Assembly (NCBI RefSeq): GCF_043195095.1 | Contig: NZ_JBAFWN010000009.1 | From: NCEH01 sp043195095 | Lineage (GTDB): Bacteria > Pseudomonadota > Alphaproteobacteria > Rhizobiales > Xanthobacteraceae | Strand: one strand, 5' to 3' | DNA length: 64,000 bases | Shown: positions 1 through 9,383 of the stretch, in pieces | Numbering within the stretch: position 1 is the first letter of the stretch | Layout: every line of letters begins with the position of its first letter | Position numbers and translations under genes: made by a program | The notes under the pieces: model-generated | What the model was told of the DNA's origin: nothing | What the model saw: only the letters and a program-made list of their open reading frames with translations | Database searches by the model: none

Positions 1-293
1 TTCACCTTGTGGGAACCGGTGTGGTTCAGCTCTTCGCGCTTGAGATAGATTTTCGCGCCGCCCAGATGCGCGGTGAGCCGCTCGGCGAAATAGAGCGGGG
101 AGGGACGGCCCACGTAATGGGTGAGATAGCCGTCCATCTCTTCCTTGAAGGCGGGGTCGACCTTGGCGGCCTCATAGGCGGCCTGCAGCTCCAGCACCGC
201 GGGCATGAGGGTCTCGGCGACGAAGCGGCCGCCATGGATGCCGAAATGACCGCGCTCGTCCGGGCCGGTGCGATAGGAATTCAACGCAGTCAC
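1..293 (-). CDS. trpB: Tryptophan synthase beta chain, N-terminal part
   Basis: N-terminal 97 residues of the PLP enzyme that condenses indole with serine to make tryptophan; the rest lies beyond the left edge. The translation begins VTALNSYRTGPDERGHFG and ends at KREELNHTGSHKV, which includes the lysine (in GSHK) that binds PLP in this family. The start is a GTG sharing the four bases GTGA with the trpF stop codon, so the two are probably translationally coupled. trpA would be expected next, outside the window. Confidence 0.95.
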   Translation of the reverse strand, partial: MTALNSYRTGPDERGHFGIHGGRFVAETLMPAVLELQAAYEAAKVDPAFKEEMDGYLTHYVGRPSPLYFAERLTAHLGGAKIYLKREELNHTGSHKV

Positions 294-994
294 TTGGCTT
301 GACTTTCCACCCTGGAGGCAAGGGACGCCGCGCGCGCGGCGCGGACGAAGGCAAAGATCTTTTCCGCCGATTTCACGCCCGGCGCGGTTTCAACACCGGA
401 GGAGACATCGACGCCGTCGACCCGCACGCGGGCGATCGCCTGCGCCACATTGTCCGGATCCAGCCCACCCGAAAGCATGATCGGGCGACCGGGGTCAAGG
501 CCGTCGAGCACGGACCAGTCAAACACCCGCCCGTTCCCGCCAGGCAGAAGATCGTCCGGAGCAGGCTTGGCGTCGAACAGCAGGCGGTCGGATACCGCCG
601 CATAGGCAGGGACGACATCGAGATCCGCAGCCCGCGCGATGCTGAGCGCCTTCATCACCGGTAGGCCGAAGCGCGCGCGGATCGCCGCCACCCGCTCGGC
701 CGTCTCGCGGCCATGCAATTGCAAAATATCCGGCTTCACCGCTTCCAGGATATCGCGGAGCAGCGCGTCGTCCGGATCCACCAGCAGCGCCACCTTCAGG
801 GCACGGCCGTTGACTTGGGCGGAAAGCGCGGCGGCATCGGACAGGGACAGATGGCGCGGGCTCTTGGCGAAATGCACGAAGCCGACGAGATCCGCGCCGG
901 CCTCCAGAGTGGCGTCAAGCGCGGCGGCGCTGTTGACGCCACAGATCTTCACCTCAAGGCCCGGCTTGGACCCACCCGCAGCCAACGCGCCCAT
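290..994 (-). CDS. trpF: Phosphoribosylanthranilate isomerase
   Basis: Converts N-(5-phosphoribosyl)anthranilate to the carboxyphenylamino-deoxyribulose phosphate in tryptophan synthesis. The (beta/alpha)8 barrel begins with the family signature VKICG carrying the catalytic cysteine; the DILQLHG strand, the catalytic aspartate region and the C-terminal phosphate loop GVDVSSGVE are all present. The ATG at 994 gives about 234 residues, close to normal for the family; an upstream in-frame extension would run into the neighbouring gene and looks random. The stop overlaps the trpB start by four bases. Confidence 0.95.
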   Translation of the reverse strand: MGALAAGGSKPGLEVKICGVNSAAALDATLEAGADLVGFVHFAKSPRHLSLSDAAALSAQVNGRALKVALLVDPDDALLRDILEAVKPDILQLHGRETAERVAAIRARFGLPVMKALSIARAADLDVVPAYAAVSDRLLFDAKPAPDDLLPGGNGRVFDWSVLDGLDPGRPIMLSGGLDPDNVAQAIARVRVDGVDVSSGVETAPGVKSAEKIFAFVRAARAASLASRVESQAK

Positions 995-1046
995 GTCACC
1001 ACCGTCGGGCGCGGCGCGCCGCGCCTTGTCCCGTTTCAGATCCGCC

Positions 1047-2039
1047 TCAGGTCTCGATGCGGGTGAACTGGCCCGCCTTGCGGAATCGCCAAAGATAGCT
1101 CGGCAGCACGCTCGCCATGGCGGCGGGCAGGATGTCGAGGTCCTGGATGGTGCGATGCTCCGCGATGGCGGCGTCCGAGACCACATTGTCGAGATGCAGC
1201 ATCGCCACCTGATCGCGCGTCAGCAGCGCACTGCCGCCCGGCACCCAGCCGAGCACGCGGGCCATCAGGTCCGCCACGCCGAACGGCAGGTCCATCAAAA
1301 TGCGATGGCTGCCGATTTCCCGCAGCAGCAATTCCATCAGTTCGCGGAAGGTGCGCACTTCCGGCCCGCCCAGTTCATAAGTGGTGGCGGCCTTCGCTTT
1401 GCCGTCCACCGCCCGCTCGACGGCGGCGGCGACATCGGCCACGAACACCGGCTGAAAGCGCGTCTTGCCGCCGCCGATCAAGGGCAGCGCGAAGGCGAAC
1501 CGCGTCATGGCGGCGAAGCGGTTGAAGAAGTCGTCTTCCGGGCCGAACAGCAGCGACGGCCTCAGGATGATGCTGTCCGGCACCGCAGCACGCACCGCCT
1601 CCTCGCCGAGCCCCTTGGTGCGGGCATAAACGGCGGACGCGGCCGAATCGGCGCCAATGGCCGAGACATGCACCACCCGTGCACCCACCTCGGCGGCGGC
1701 GGTGGCGATGGCACGGGCGCCGTATACGTGCACCGCATCAAAGCTCTGGCGACCGCGCGCGGCGAGGACGCCCACGAGGTTCACTACAAAATCGGAACCC
1801 TGCGCCGCCCGGCGCACCGAATCGGCGAAGCGCACATTGGCCTGTACCAGCTGGATCTGGCCGACATAGCCGTAAGGCAGCAGGAAGTTCGCAAGATCGG
1901 GCCGACGCACCGCCACGCGGATGCGATAGCCGCGCCGCGCCAAGGCACGCACTACATAACGGCCGAGAAAGCCGGATCCGCCGAACACCGTCACCAGGCT
2001 GTCCGTCACGGGCCGATCGGCCACCGTCACTTCGCTCAT
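1047..2039 (-). CDS. NAD(P)-binding protein, complex I NDUFA9-like family
   Basis: Atypical short-chain dehydrogenase/epimerase of 330 residues. The Rossmann nucleotide-binding motif GGSGFLGRYV lies near residues 20–29, and a YARTK segment corresponds to the usual Y-x-x-x-K active-site pair. Close family members are annotated as complex I NDUFA9-subunit-like proteins or NAD-dependent epimerases; no defined reaction can be read from sequence. It stands upstream of trpF on the same strand with about 50 bases between, so it may be co-transcribed, but nothing suggests a role in tryptophan synthesis. Confidence 0.8.
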   Translation of the reverse strand: MSEVTVADRPVTDSLVTVFGGSGFLGRYVVRALARRGYRIRVAVRRPDLANFLLPYGYVGQIQLVQANVRFADSVRRAAQGSDFVVNLVGVLAARGRQSFDAVHVYGARAIATAAAEVGARVVHVSAIGADSAASAVYARTKGLGEEAVRAAVPDSIILRPSLLFGPEDDFFNRFAAMTRFAFALPLIGGGKTRFQPVFVADVAAAVERAVDGKAKAATTYELGGPEVRTFRELMELLLREIGSHRILMDLPFGVADLMARVLGWVPGGSALLTRDQVAMLHLDNVVSDAAIAEHRTIQDLDILPAAMASVLPSYLWRFRKAGQFTRIET

Positions 2040-2206
2040 GCCCTATTCCTCCGGCTCGCGCGCACGCGGCGACCTGCTCTATAGGTTTGTGCGTGACATA
2101 CGCGATTGCGCGGGGCGTCGTCCAGTTGCCTCGGCGTCGCGGGGATCGTTCGCTCACCCTCGGGCGCGGACCGCCGGCTTGGGCGCTCCGCGCAAAAGGA
2201 GAAGGA

Positions 2207-2596
2207 TCAGGCTGGCGTCTTGGGAGCCTTGGCGGCGGCGGCGAGCGCGGCCACCTTGGCCTCGATGTCGTTGATGTTCTGCGCGAAAGCCTGGGGATCG
2301 AGCGCGGAACGCTGGAGCTCCACCGCCCAATTGGGATTTTGCAGCGTGAAAGTGGTGAAGGCGGAAGCGGCGCCGGTTTTGCTCAGCACATGGTCCGCGA
2401 CCCGGGCGGGAATCGCTTCCTCAATGAAGAAGTCCAGGCCGGGATGAGTCTTCGCGAAGGCAACGAAGGCATCGGAGAGAGCGGTATATTGGCTGTCCTT
2501 CAGCAGGGCATTCAGCGTCACCAGGAAATCCGAGACGGCGGTCTCCGGCGGATGCTTGCGCGGGGGGATATTGGCAGCGGTACTGGATGCAACCAT
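2207..2596 (-). CDS. Small hypothetical protein (129 aa)
   Basis: I do not recognise this protein. The ATG at 2596 is chosen because a strong Shine-Dalgarno GGAGG lies a few bases upstream; a longer in-frame extension has no such support. The N-terminus is Ala/Thr/Pro rich, followed by a probably helical middle (FLVTLNALLKDSQYTALSD) and an Ala/Lys-rich tail ending APKTPA. There is no signal peptide or membrane segment. It is divergent from rpsT and upstream of the NDUFA9-like gene. Confidence 0.6.
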   Translation of the reverse strand: MVASSTAANIPPRKHPPETAVSDFLVTLNALLKDSQYTALSDAFVAFAKTHPGLDFFIEEAIPARVADHVLSKTGAASAFTTFTLQNPNWAVELQRSALDPQAFAQNINDIEAKVAALAAAAKAPKTPA

Positions 2597-2794
2597 GGTG
2601 AGTCCTCCGAAACGGTTTCGTGCGGCGGCGTCGGCCGGCGCAGTGCGTGGGTCTCCCCACGCTCCGCGGCTGTATTTTGTCGACCAAGCCTGCCGACGCA
2701 AGCCTCACGCTTGCCAATCAAGGGAAAGATCCGTCTCGGCAGCATTTAATTGGATCAAATCGGCACAGCTCAGGCGCCGCCGGCGGTTCTGGAG

Positions 2795-2823
2795 TTGACT
2801 GCTGGCCATCCTGCTCCTATAAG
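2795..2823 (+). promoter_or_regulatory. Sigma70-type promoter of rpsT
   Basis: TTGACT (2795–2800), a 17-base spacer, and TATAAG (2818–2823): a near-consensus housekeeping promoter with optimal spacing, about 110 bases upstream of the rpsT start. Confidence 0.75.
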
Positions 2824-2936
2824 CGCCGACACTTCGCTGGCGACCGAGGTTGCCGGCGTGTTCAGCCATTCAGACGCAGCGCAAATGGGCCGCATTGGCC
2901 ACGGTTTGCGTGCGATAACGTGATAGAGGACGGCCG

Positions 2937-3203
2937 ATGGCCAATACGCCCTCCGCCAAAAAGGCGGCGCGGAAGATCGAGCGTCGCACTGAGGTTAACC
3001 GGAACCGCCGTTCGCGCGTCCGCACCTTCCTGCGCAAGCTGGAAGATGCCCTCGCCACCGGCGATGCGACGGCCGCCAGCGCGGCTTTCAAGGCCGCCGA
3101 GCCCGAGATTATGCGGGCGGTGAGCAAGGGTGTTCTTCATAAGAATACCGCTTCCCGCAAGGTTTCCCGCCTCGCGGCCCGCGTCAGCAAGCTGAGCGCG
3201 TGA
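2937..3203 (+). CDS. rpsT: 30S ribosomal protein S20
   Basis: Small basic 88-residue primary 16S rRNA-binding protein. It begins MANTPSAKKAARKIERR, the S20 N-terminal signature, and ends in the typical conserved helix with LHKNTASRKVSRLAARV. The length is normal. It stands alone with its own promoter (2795–2823) and a Rho-independent terminator (3260–3282). Its position upstream of dnaA is common in Hyphomicrobiales. Confidence 0.97.
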   Translation: MANTPSAKKAARKIERRTEVNRNRRSRVRTFLRKLEDALATGDATAASAAFKAAEPEIMRAVSKGVLHKNTASRKVSRLAARVSKLSA

Positions 3204-3259
3204 TTTGAGCTGAAGATCGCGGCGCAGGTCGCGCCGCGCCCAAGCTTAGCAATAGAATG

Positions 3260-3282
3260 GCCCGGCATCGCCGGGCTTTTTT
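3260..3282 (+). terminator. Rho-independent terminator of rpsT
   Basis: A 7-bp perfect GC stem (GCCCGGC / GCCGGGC) with loop ATC, followed at once by six T residues. It lies 56 bases after the rpsT stop. Confidence 0.9.
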
Positions 3283-3286
3283 ATTT

Positions 3287-4360
3287 TAAAGCTACGCGGA
3301 AGGCGCGGGCGCGGAGCCAGGGCCCGCGGGGGCGCCGCCCCTTCGGCTACGGCGCGCGCGGGCTCCTGGACCTGTGGCTCGCCGCCCGGCGACGCGACCA
3401 TTCCCCGCTTTAGCCGGCGAAGACTCGCTGGTCATCTCCGGCCGAGACTGCCCCCGATTCTCAGCCTGCGGGGCGCCTAGCCGTTAACCGGCGTGGGGTC
3501 AAGCCGAAGCCGATCCGGGCGCGGAACGACCGCGCGGCCGGACCGATCAGGAAAAACTTATGAGGCGTAACGGGTTATGGGCCAAGGCCGGAAGTACCTC
3601 TGCAGGCGACCAGAGCAGCGGTATCAAATTACTTCTTGATTTGAATCCTAGGACCGCCTCGTGAGCCACAAAGGATTGCGAATCTCGCTGTCGAGTCAGA
3701 GGTTTGCCGGCTGAACTAACGCGAGGGGAGAAATGTGTTTGTCACCCGATTTCCACCGGATTGAAGTGCGACCGGGAAAGCCGTTGCACCCTCCCCATGC
3801 CCTGTGTATGTTCAATCTCACCTCTGAGGGACATCCCGAGGAAATCATCAATAGAGCAGCAGTTTCACGACTCTTCGTGGATGGAGGGAGGGTGTATTAT
3901 GTGCGTTAGCGTCTCACCTCCCCTCCCGCGCTGCGTGTACATTTCACCTGCGTATTCTTCAGGTTTTTGGGATAGTCTGTCTTTGATCCTTTGATTGATC
4001 CAGGACAGAGAAATAAACAAAAACTATTCTATTTTTTGGAGAACCGGCGAGCGTTTTGTTCGACGGCGGATGGGGCGGCTATGACTTCTCTCTCAGGCGC
4101 TAGACCTAGCGAAGACGCAACTCTTTTTCGTCGCGGACAGGCCTTCGGGATCGTCGGCCGCGACCGGGATGAGCGGCTTCGGGATCGCGCCGTCGAGGAC
4201 CCTGCCCGCAGGACGCCCTCGTGACGAAAACGCGGGCCTAGCCCCTTTTCGTCGCTTCACCTTCACCTTCTCATTCACTTGGACTTGGAGACGCGCCGTC
4301 GCCGGCGCGAACGCTCTCCGCGTCGCAACCAGGGAACCGCCCCGGGCGGGAAAGACCCTC
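3287..4360. other. Non-coding region upstream of dnaA
   Basis: About 1.07 kb without a convincing gene on either strand. The first 250 bases are very GC-rich; the segment at about 3960–4045 is markedly AT-richer. Six GANTC (CcrM methyltransferase) sites fall between 3422 and 3873 (at 3422, 3456, 3643, 3680, 3693 and 3869), more than expected at this base composition. I see no cluster of good DnaA boxes, so a replication origin is not claimed. The dnaA promoter and leader must lie in the right half, but no consensus promoter stands out. Confidence 0.6.
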
Positions 4361-5827
4361 ATGTTGAAACCGGAAACCGTGGACGTTGCGCAGTTTCGCC
4401 CCGCCATGACCGCCGCACCGGCAGCGGACTTCTGCGCGCAGCAATGGGACCGGGTTCGCCAGCGCTTGCGCGAGGAAATCGGCGAGGAATCCTATACCAG
4501 CTGGTTCGCCCGCATCGAGCTGGATCGGGTCGCGGATCGCGTGCACCTGTCGGTGCCCACGCGCTTCCTGAAGGCCTGGATCCAGGATCATTATGTCGAG
4601 CGCCTCGCCGAGCTGTGGCAGGAGGAGAGCGGCACGGCACGCAAGGTGGATCTGTCGGTGCGTTCCGCCGTCGCCCGCGCCATTCCGCTGAAAGCCGCCA
4701 ACGAGCATCGCGAAGTCGTGGTCGAGCGCGCCGCAGAGCCGCGCCCCCAGGTCGTCGCCGCCTCCGCCATGCCGGCCGACGTGGGTGCGGGCTCCCCGCT
4801 TGATGCCCGCCTCACCTTCGAGACGTTTGTGCTCGGCAAGTCCAACACGCTCGCCCACGCCGCCGCCCGCCAGGTCGCGGAGGCGGTTCCCGGCGCCGGG
4901 CCGATCTTCAACCCGCTTTATCTTCATGCCGCCGTCGGCCTTGGAAAGACTCACCTGCTTCAAGCGGTCGCCTGGGCCGGGGCAAGCCGCGGGCGGCGCG
5001 TGGTGTATCTGACCGCCGAGCGCTTCATGTACGGCTTCGTCGCCGCGCTGAAGACCCATGCCGCCATCGCGTTCAAGGATGCGCTGCGCTCCATCGACAC
5101 CCTGGTGATCGACGACCTGCAATTCCTCACCGGCAAGAACATGCAGCAGGAATTCTGCCACACCCTCAACGCCCTGATGGATGCTGGGCGACAGGTGGTG
5201 GTGGCCGCCGACCGTCCGCCGTCCGAGCTCGACGCGCTCGACGACCGGGTGCGCTCTCGCCTTGCCGGCGGCCTTGTTGTGGAACTCGGCCAACTGGAAG
5301 AGGACCTGCGCCTTCAGATCCTCAAGACCCGGTCCTCCGCCCTCGCCGAGCAGCATCGTGGGTTCTCGGTTCCCGCCAACGTGCTCGAGCTGCTCGCTCG
5401 CACGGTCGGCCAGAGCGGCCGCGACCTGGATGGCGCGCTGAACAAGCTGCTCGCCTTCAACAAGCTCACCGGCGAGCCGGTGACCATGGAAATGGCCGAA
5501 AACGCCGTTCGAGACCTCGTGCGCCCGTGCGATCCCAAGCGCGTGCGGGTGGACGAGATTCTGCGCGTCGTGGCCAAGCATTATAACGTGTCGCGCGCCG
5601 ATCTGCTGTCCCAGCGCCGCACGGCCAATGTGGTCAAGCCCCGCCAGATCGCCATGTATCTGGCCAAGACGCTGACCTTGCGCTCCCTGCCGGAGATCGG
5701 CCGCCGCTTCGGCGGGCGCGATCACACCACGGTTCTGCACGCGGTGCGCAAGATCGACGGCCTGATCGCTACCGACCGCGCGCTCGCGGAAGAGATCGAG
5801 GCGCTGAAGAAGCTCGTCAACGAGTGA
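4361..5827 (+). CDS. dnaA: Chromosomal replication initiator DnaA
   Basis: AAA+ initiator that binds DnaA boxes and opens the origin. Domain I near the start contains the conserved Trp-Phe region (SYTSWF); the ATPase has Walker A in AAVGLGKTHLL and Walker B in LVIDDLQFL; domain IV ends with the helix-turn-helix signature GGRDHTTVLHAVRKI. The ATG at 4361 gives 488 residues, typical of the class; the upstream in-frame extension is low-complexity. A second ATG at 4406 is possible. About 300 bases separate it from dnaN. Confidence 0.97.
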   Translation: MLKPETVDVAQFRPAMTAAPAADFCAQQWDRVRQRLREEIGEESYTSWFARIELDRVADRVHLSVPTRFLKAWIQDHYVERLAELWQEESGTARKVDLSVRSAVARAIPLKAANEHREVVVERAAEPRPQVVAASAMPADVGAGSPLDARLTFETFVLGKSNTLAHAAARQVAEAVPGAGPIFNPLYLHAAVGLGKTHLLQAVAWAGASRGRRVVYLTAERFMYGFVAALKTHAAIAFKDALRSIDTLVIDDLQFLTGKNMQQEFCHTLNALMDAGRQVVVAADRPPSELDALDDRVRSRLAGGLVVELGQLEEDLRLQILKTRSSALAEQHRGFSVPANVLELLARTVGQSGRDLDGALNKLLAFNKLTGEPVTMEMAENAVRDLVRPCDPKRVRVDEILRVVAKHYNVSRADLLSQRRTANVVKPRQIAMYLAKTLTLRSLPEIGRRFGGRDHTTVLHAVRKIDGLIATDRALAEEIEALKKLVNE

Positions 5828-6128
5828 GGATCAGCGCGCCGGGGCCCGCCCCCGGTGCTTGCGGGGTGCGCCCGATCGCACGCGGCGCGGCCCCTCCGTG
5901 CGCCGCAAACGCGGCCGCATGGGCGGCGCAAGGTACGCGCAACGCGGGAATTGCCCGCCTTCCACGTCGGCAACGGGGAAAAAGCGGCTAGATGCCCTTG
6001 CTTTGGTGCAGCGCGGGCGGCAATGTCTGCGGCCCACGGGTTCGTTGTGAACGATCCGGTCGCGGGCCGCACTGGCGCCAGCCAGGGCGTGCTTAGTTTC
6101 CCCGCACGAGAGTTACGGGTCCGGGCCA
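5828..6128. other. dnaA–dnaN intergenic stretch
   Basis: Three hundred GC-rich bases between dnaA and dnaN. I see no gene, tRNA or strong terminator. It probably holds the dnaN promoter. Confidence 0.5.
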
Positions 6129-7253
6129 ATGAAGGTCACCGTCGAACGCGCCGAGCTTCTGAAGTCGCTCAGCCACGTCCATCGCGTCGTCGAACGCCGC
6201 AACACCATTCCCATCCTCGCCAATGTGCTCATCCGCACCGGCGCCTCGGGACTGGAGCTGAAGGCCACCGACCTCGATCTGGAAGTCGTTGAAACCGTCC
6301 TGGCCCAAGTGGACCAGGACGGCGCCACCACCGTGCCGGCCCATGTCGTCTACGACATCGTGCGCAAGCTGCCCGAGGGGGCGCAGGTGCTGCTGGAATC
6401 CAGCGGCGACCGCGGCACCCTGGCGGTGCGCGCCGGCCGTGCCCGCTTCACCCTGCAAACCTTGCCGCAGGAAGATTTCCCCGATCTCGCCGCCGGCGAA
6501 TTCACCCATGCCTTCAAGTTGAAGGGCGCGGAGTTCCGCCGCCTGGTGGACAAGACCCAGTTCGCCATCTCCACCGAGGAGACGCGCTATTATCTGAACG
6601 GCATCTTCCTGCACGTGGCCGAGGCCAAGGGCGCCGGCAAGGCCACCTTGCGTGCCGTCGCGACGGACGGACACCGCCTGGCCCAGGCCGAGCTTGAGGC
6701 GCCCGAGGGCGCGGCCGGCATGCCCGGCATCATCGTGCCCCGCAAAACCGTCGCCGAGGTGCAGAAGCTTCTGGAGGACAAGGACGCGGAAGTCACCGTC
6801 TCGCTGTCCACCACCAAAATCCGCGTTGCGGTGGGCGCCGTGGTTCTGACCTCCAAGCTGATCGACGGCACCTTCCCGGACTACAACCGCGTCATTCCAG
6901 CCGGCAACGACAAGGTGCTGCTGGTGGACAAGACTGACTTCGCCGCTGCCGTGGACCGCGTGTCCACCGTGTCGAGCGAGCGCGGTCGTGCGGTGAAGCT
7001 CTCCCTCACGGACGGCAAGCTGGTGCTCTCGGTGACCAATCCGGATTCCGGCAGCGCCACCGAAGAGCTGGAGGTGGATTATGCCGCCGAGCCGCTCGAT
7101 ATCGGCTTCAACAGCCGCTACCTGCTCGACATCACCGCCCAGCTTGAAGGCGACACGGCCGAGTTGAAGCTTGCCGATTCCGGTTCGCCCACGCTTGTGC
7201 GCGACAGCACGAAGACGGATGCGCTCTACGTGCTCATGCCCATGCGGGTGTGA
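6129..7253 (+). CDS. dnaN: DNA polymerase III sliding clamp (beta subunit)
   Basis: Ring-shaped processivity clamp loaded around DNA for polymerase III and repair polymerases. The 374-residue length and three tandem clamp folds fit the family: N-terminal MKVTVERAELLKSL, central RYYLNGIFLHV and ATDGHRLAQAE, and the C-terminal YVLMPMRV, which resembles the invariant clamp end (MPMR-L/V). It sits between dnaA and recF in the classical order. Confidence 0.97.
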   Translation: MKVTVERAELLKSLSHVHRVVERRNTIPILANVLIRTGASGLELKATDLDLEVVETVLAQVDQDGATTVPAHVVYDIVRKLPEGAQVLLESSGDRGTLAVRAGRARFTLQTLPQEDFPDLAAGEFTHAFKLKGAEFRRLVDKTQFAISTEETRYYLNGIFLHVAEAKGAGKATLRAVATDGHRLAQAELEAPEGAAGMPGIIVPRKTVAEVQKLLEDKDAEVTVSLSTTKIRVAVGAVVLTSKLIDGTFPDYNRVIPAGNDKVLLVDKTDFAAAVDRVSTVSSERGRAVKLSLTDGKLVLSVTNPDSGSATEELEVDYAAEPLDIGFNSRYLLDITAQLEGDTAELKLADSGSPTLVRDSTKTDALYVLMPMRV

Positions 7254-7311
7254 TCCGAAGCGGAGGGGCGCGCCGTTCCCCTGCCCTTCGCGCCCCGGTG
7301 CGGTTTGCTCC

Positions 7312-7342
7312 GGCGCCCTTGCGTCCGGCGCCCCTTGCGTCC
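7312..7342. repeat. Two-copy tandem repeat between dnaN and recF
   Basis: GGCGCCCTTGCGTCC (7312–7326) is followed directly by GGCGCCCCTTGCGTCC (7327–7342), one base longer, and then by GGCGC. This looks like a small slippage duplication in the dnaN–recF gap; no function is implied. Confidence 0.55.
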
Positions 7343-7402
7343 GGCGCGGCGCGGACCATCTTGAGGGTTCCGTCCGCCGTTCCTCAACCGACCTGAGATC
7401 GC

Positions 7403-8593
7403 ATGACCCGCGCGCCTGATGCCGCGTCCGGCGCCGCCGCACCCGCCCCTTCACGCGCCGGGCCGCGCGCCCTTGTCCGCAAGCTGATTCTTACCCGCTT
7501 CCGGTCCTATGGCTCCGCGCAGCTCAGTGCGGATGAAGGCCCGATCGTCCTCACCGGCCCCAATGGCGCGGGCAAAACCAATCTTTTGGAGGCGATCTCT
7601 CTGCTGTCGCCCGGGCGCGGCCTGCGGCGCGCCGCTCTCGACACGGTCGCGCAGCATCCGGGCGATGGCTCATGGGCAGTCGCGGCCGAGATCGAGGGCA
7701 TCTGCGGCCCGGCGCATCTTGGAACTGGCATGGACGCGCCCGCGAGCGGGGGCGGCGGCGCGCGGCGCTGCCGGATCGCGCGGGAAAGCGTGACCTCCGC
7801 TACGGCTTTTCTCGATCATATCAAGGTGGTCTGGCTGACCCCGGACATGGATGGCCTGTTCATCGGACCGCCCTCCGAGCGGCGGCGGTTTCTCGACCGG
7901 CTGGTCCTGGCCGTGGACGGAACGCACGGCACACGGGTGAATGCTTTGGAGCGCGCGTTGCGCGCGCGCAACCGCTTGCTGGAGGAAGGCGGCACCGCAC
8001 GCTTCCTCGACGCGGTGGAACGCGAAGCGGCGGAGCTGGCCATCGCGGTTTCCGCCGCACGGCTTGAGACCGTCGCCCGCCTGGCCGCCGAGATCGCCGC
8101 GGACCGCGATGCCGCTTCCCCCTTTCCGCTCGCCGCGATCGCTCTCGACGGGAGCGTGGAACGCATGCTGGCCGATGCGCCGGCCTTGCAGGTGGAAGAC
8201 AGCTACCGCGCACTTTTGCGTGACAGCCGCCCGCGCGATCGCGCCGCGGGCCGCACTCTGGAAGGCCCGCATTTATGTGACCTCGTCGTGCATCATGCGG
8301 AGAAGGCCTTGCCTGCGGCGCGCTGCTCCACCGGGGAACAGAAGTCGTTGCTGATCGGCCTCGCCTTGTCCCACGCGCGCCTCGTCGCTTCCATGCAAGG
8401 TCTTGCGCCCATTGTTCTTTTGGACGATGTGGCGGCGTATCTCGACGCCGAGCGACGGCTCGGCCTGTTCGCCGCGCTGGCTCGGCTCGGAGCGCAAGTC
8501 TGGATGACGGGGGCGGATCCGAGCGTGTTCGCGGGCCTTGACAGGGCCCGGCGCTTCACGGTTCGCCCAGGATCTATCGTTGCGGAAGATTGA
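7403..8593 (+). CDS. recF: DNA replication/repair protein RecF
   Basis: SMC-like ATPase that helps load RecA at gaps. Walker A is GPNGAGKTNLLEA (about residues 52–64), the ABC-type signature is CSTGEQKSLLIGLAL, and Walker B is IVLLDDVAAYLD, with Asp-Asp-Val where many RecF proteins have Asp-Glu-Val. At 396 residues the length is normal; the first 25 residues are an Ala/Pro-rich extension, so translation could begin slightly downstream. About 150 bases separate it from dnaN. Confidence 0.95.
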   Translation: MTRAPDAASGAAAPAPSRAGPRALVRKLILTRFRSYGSAQLSADEGPIVLTGPNGAGKTNLLEAISLLSPGRGLRRAALDTVAQHPGDGSWAVAAEIEGICGPAHLGTGMDAPASGGGGARRCRIARESVTSATAFLDHIKVVWLTPDMDGLFIGPPSERRRFLDRLVLAVDGTHGTRVNALERALRARNRLLEEGGTARFLDAVEREAAELAIAVSAARLETVARLAAEIAADRDAASPFPLAAIALDGSVERMLADAPALQVEDSYRALLRDSRPRDRAAGRTLEGPHLCDLVVHHAEKALPAARCSTGEQKSLLIGLALSHARLVASMQGLAPIVLLDDVAAYLDAERRLGLFAALARLGAQVWMTGADPSVFAGLDRARRFTVRPGSIVAED

Positions 8594-8729
8594 CCCGCAA
8601 TGCCCGCTCCCGCAACGCGCTTTGCGTGAGCGGGCCGTGCTTTTTCCCCCTGTGTGGCGCGTTCGCCACCCGTCGCGAATCTGCGCATGCTACCCAAGTG
8701 GAGATGATTCGCAGCTGCTTCGGGGACCC

Positions 8730-9383
8730 ATGCCCAGCGAAAGCCTTCCCACCGCCGTTTTGAGCCGGCGGCTCTTCGTTCTCGGCACACCGCTGTTCCT
8801 GGCGGCCTGCGTCACCGACAATAGCGGTGCGCCTCCCGCGCCCGGGCTCTCGATGTATGGCCCGGTCACCGGCGAACCGTTCGAAGTGGATGCGGTCGAC
8901 ACCACGCAGATCGACCCGATCTATCTGCGCCAAGTCGTCAATTATCCCACAAAATATGCGCCGGGCACGATTGTCGTCGATGTTGAGAACAAGTTTCTCT
9001 ATCTCGTCGAAAAAGACGGCAAGGCGATCCGCTACGGCGTCGGCGTCGGCAAGCAGGGCTACAGCTACAGCGGCTGGGCGACCATCAAGCGCAAGGAAAA
9101 ATGGCCGCACTGGACGCCCACGCCGAACATGATCGCGCGCCAGCCGGAGCGCTATGGACCCTATGCCGCCGGCCTGCCGGGCGGGGAAACCAACCCGCTC
9201 GGCCCTCGCGCGCTCTATCTCTATGACGGCGACCGGGACACCATGTTCCGCCTGCACGGCACCATCGAGCCGGACAGCATCGGCCAGCAGGTGTCCAGCG
9301 GCTGCATCCGCCTTTTGAACCAGGACATCATTGATCTCTACCAGCGCGTTCCGCTCGGTACGCGGGTGTATGTCCAGCGCTGA
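8730..9383 (+). CDS. L,D-transpeptidase (YkuD) lipoprotein
   Basis: Periplasmic peptidoglycan cross-linking or lipoprotein-anchoring enzyme. A basic N-terminus, a hydrophobic stretch and the lipobox LAAC (residues 27–30) predict a lipoprotein. The YkuD catalytic core is present: HGTIEPDSIG, then SSGCIRLLNQD, with the nucleophilic cysteine in S-x-G-C-I-R. The ATG at 8730 is preferred because it places the signal peptide at the N-terminus. Length is 217 residues. It stands alone after recF. Confidence 0.92.
   Translation: MPSESLPTAVLSRRLFVLGTPLFLAACVTDNSGAPPAPGLSMYGPVTGEPFEVDAVDTTQIDPIYLRQVVNYPTKYAPGTIVVDVENKFLYLVEKDGKAIRYGVGVGKQGYSYSGWATIKRKEKWPHWTPTPNMIARQPERYGPYAAGLPGGETNPLGPRALYLYDGDRDTMFRLHGTIEPDSIGQQVSSGCIRLLNQDIIDLYQRVPLGTRVYVQR

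Noticed and set aside
3287..4360. Chromosomal origin upstream of dnaA
   Set aside because: No cluster of good DnaA boxes was found, and in many Hyphomicrobiales the origin is not next to dnaA; whole-genome GC skew would decide.
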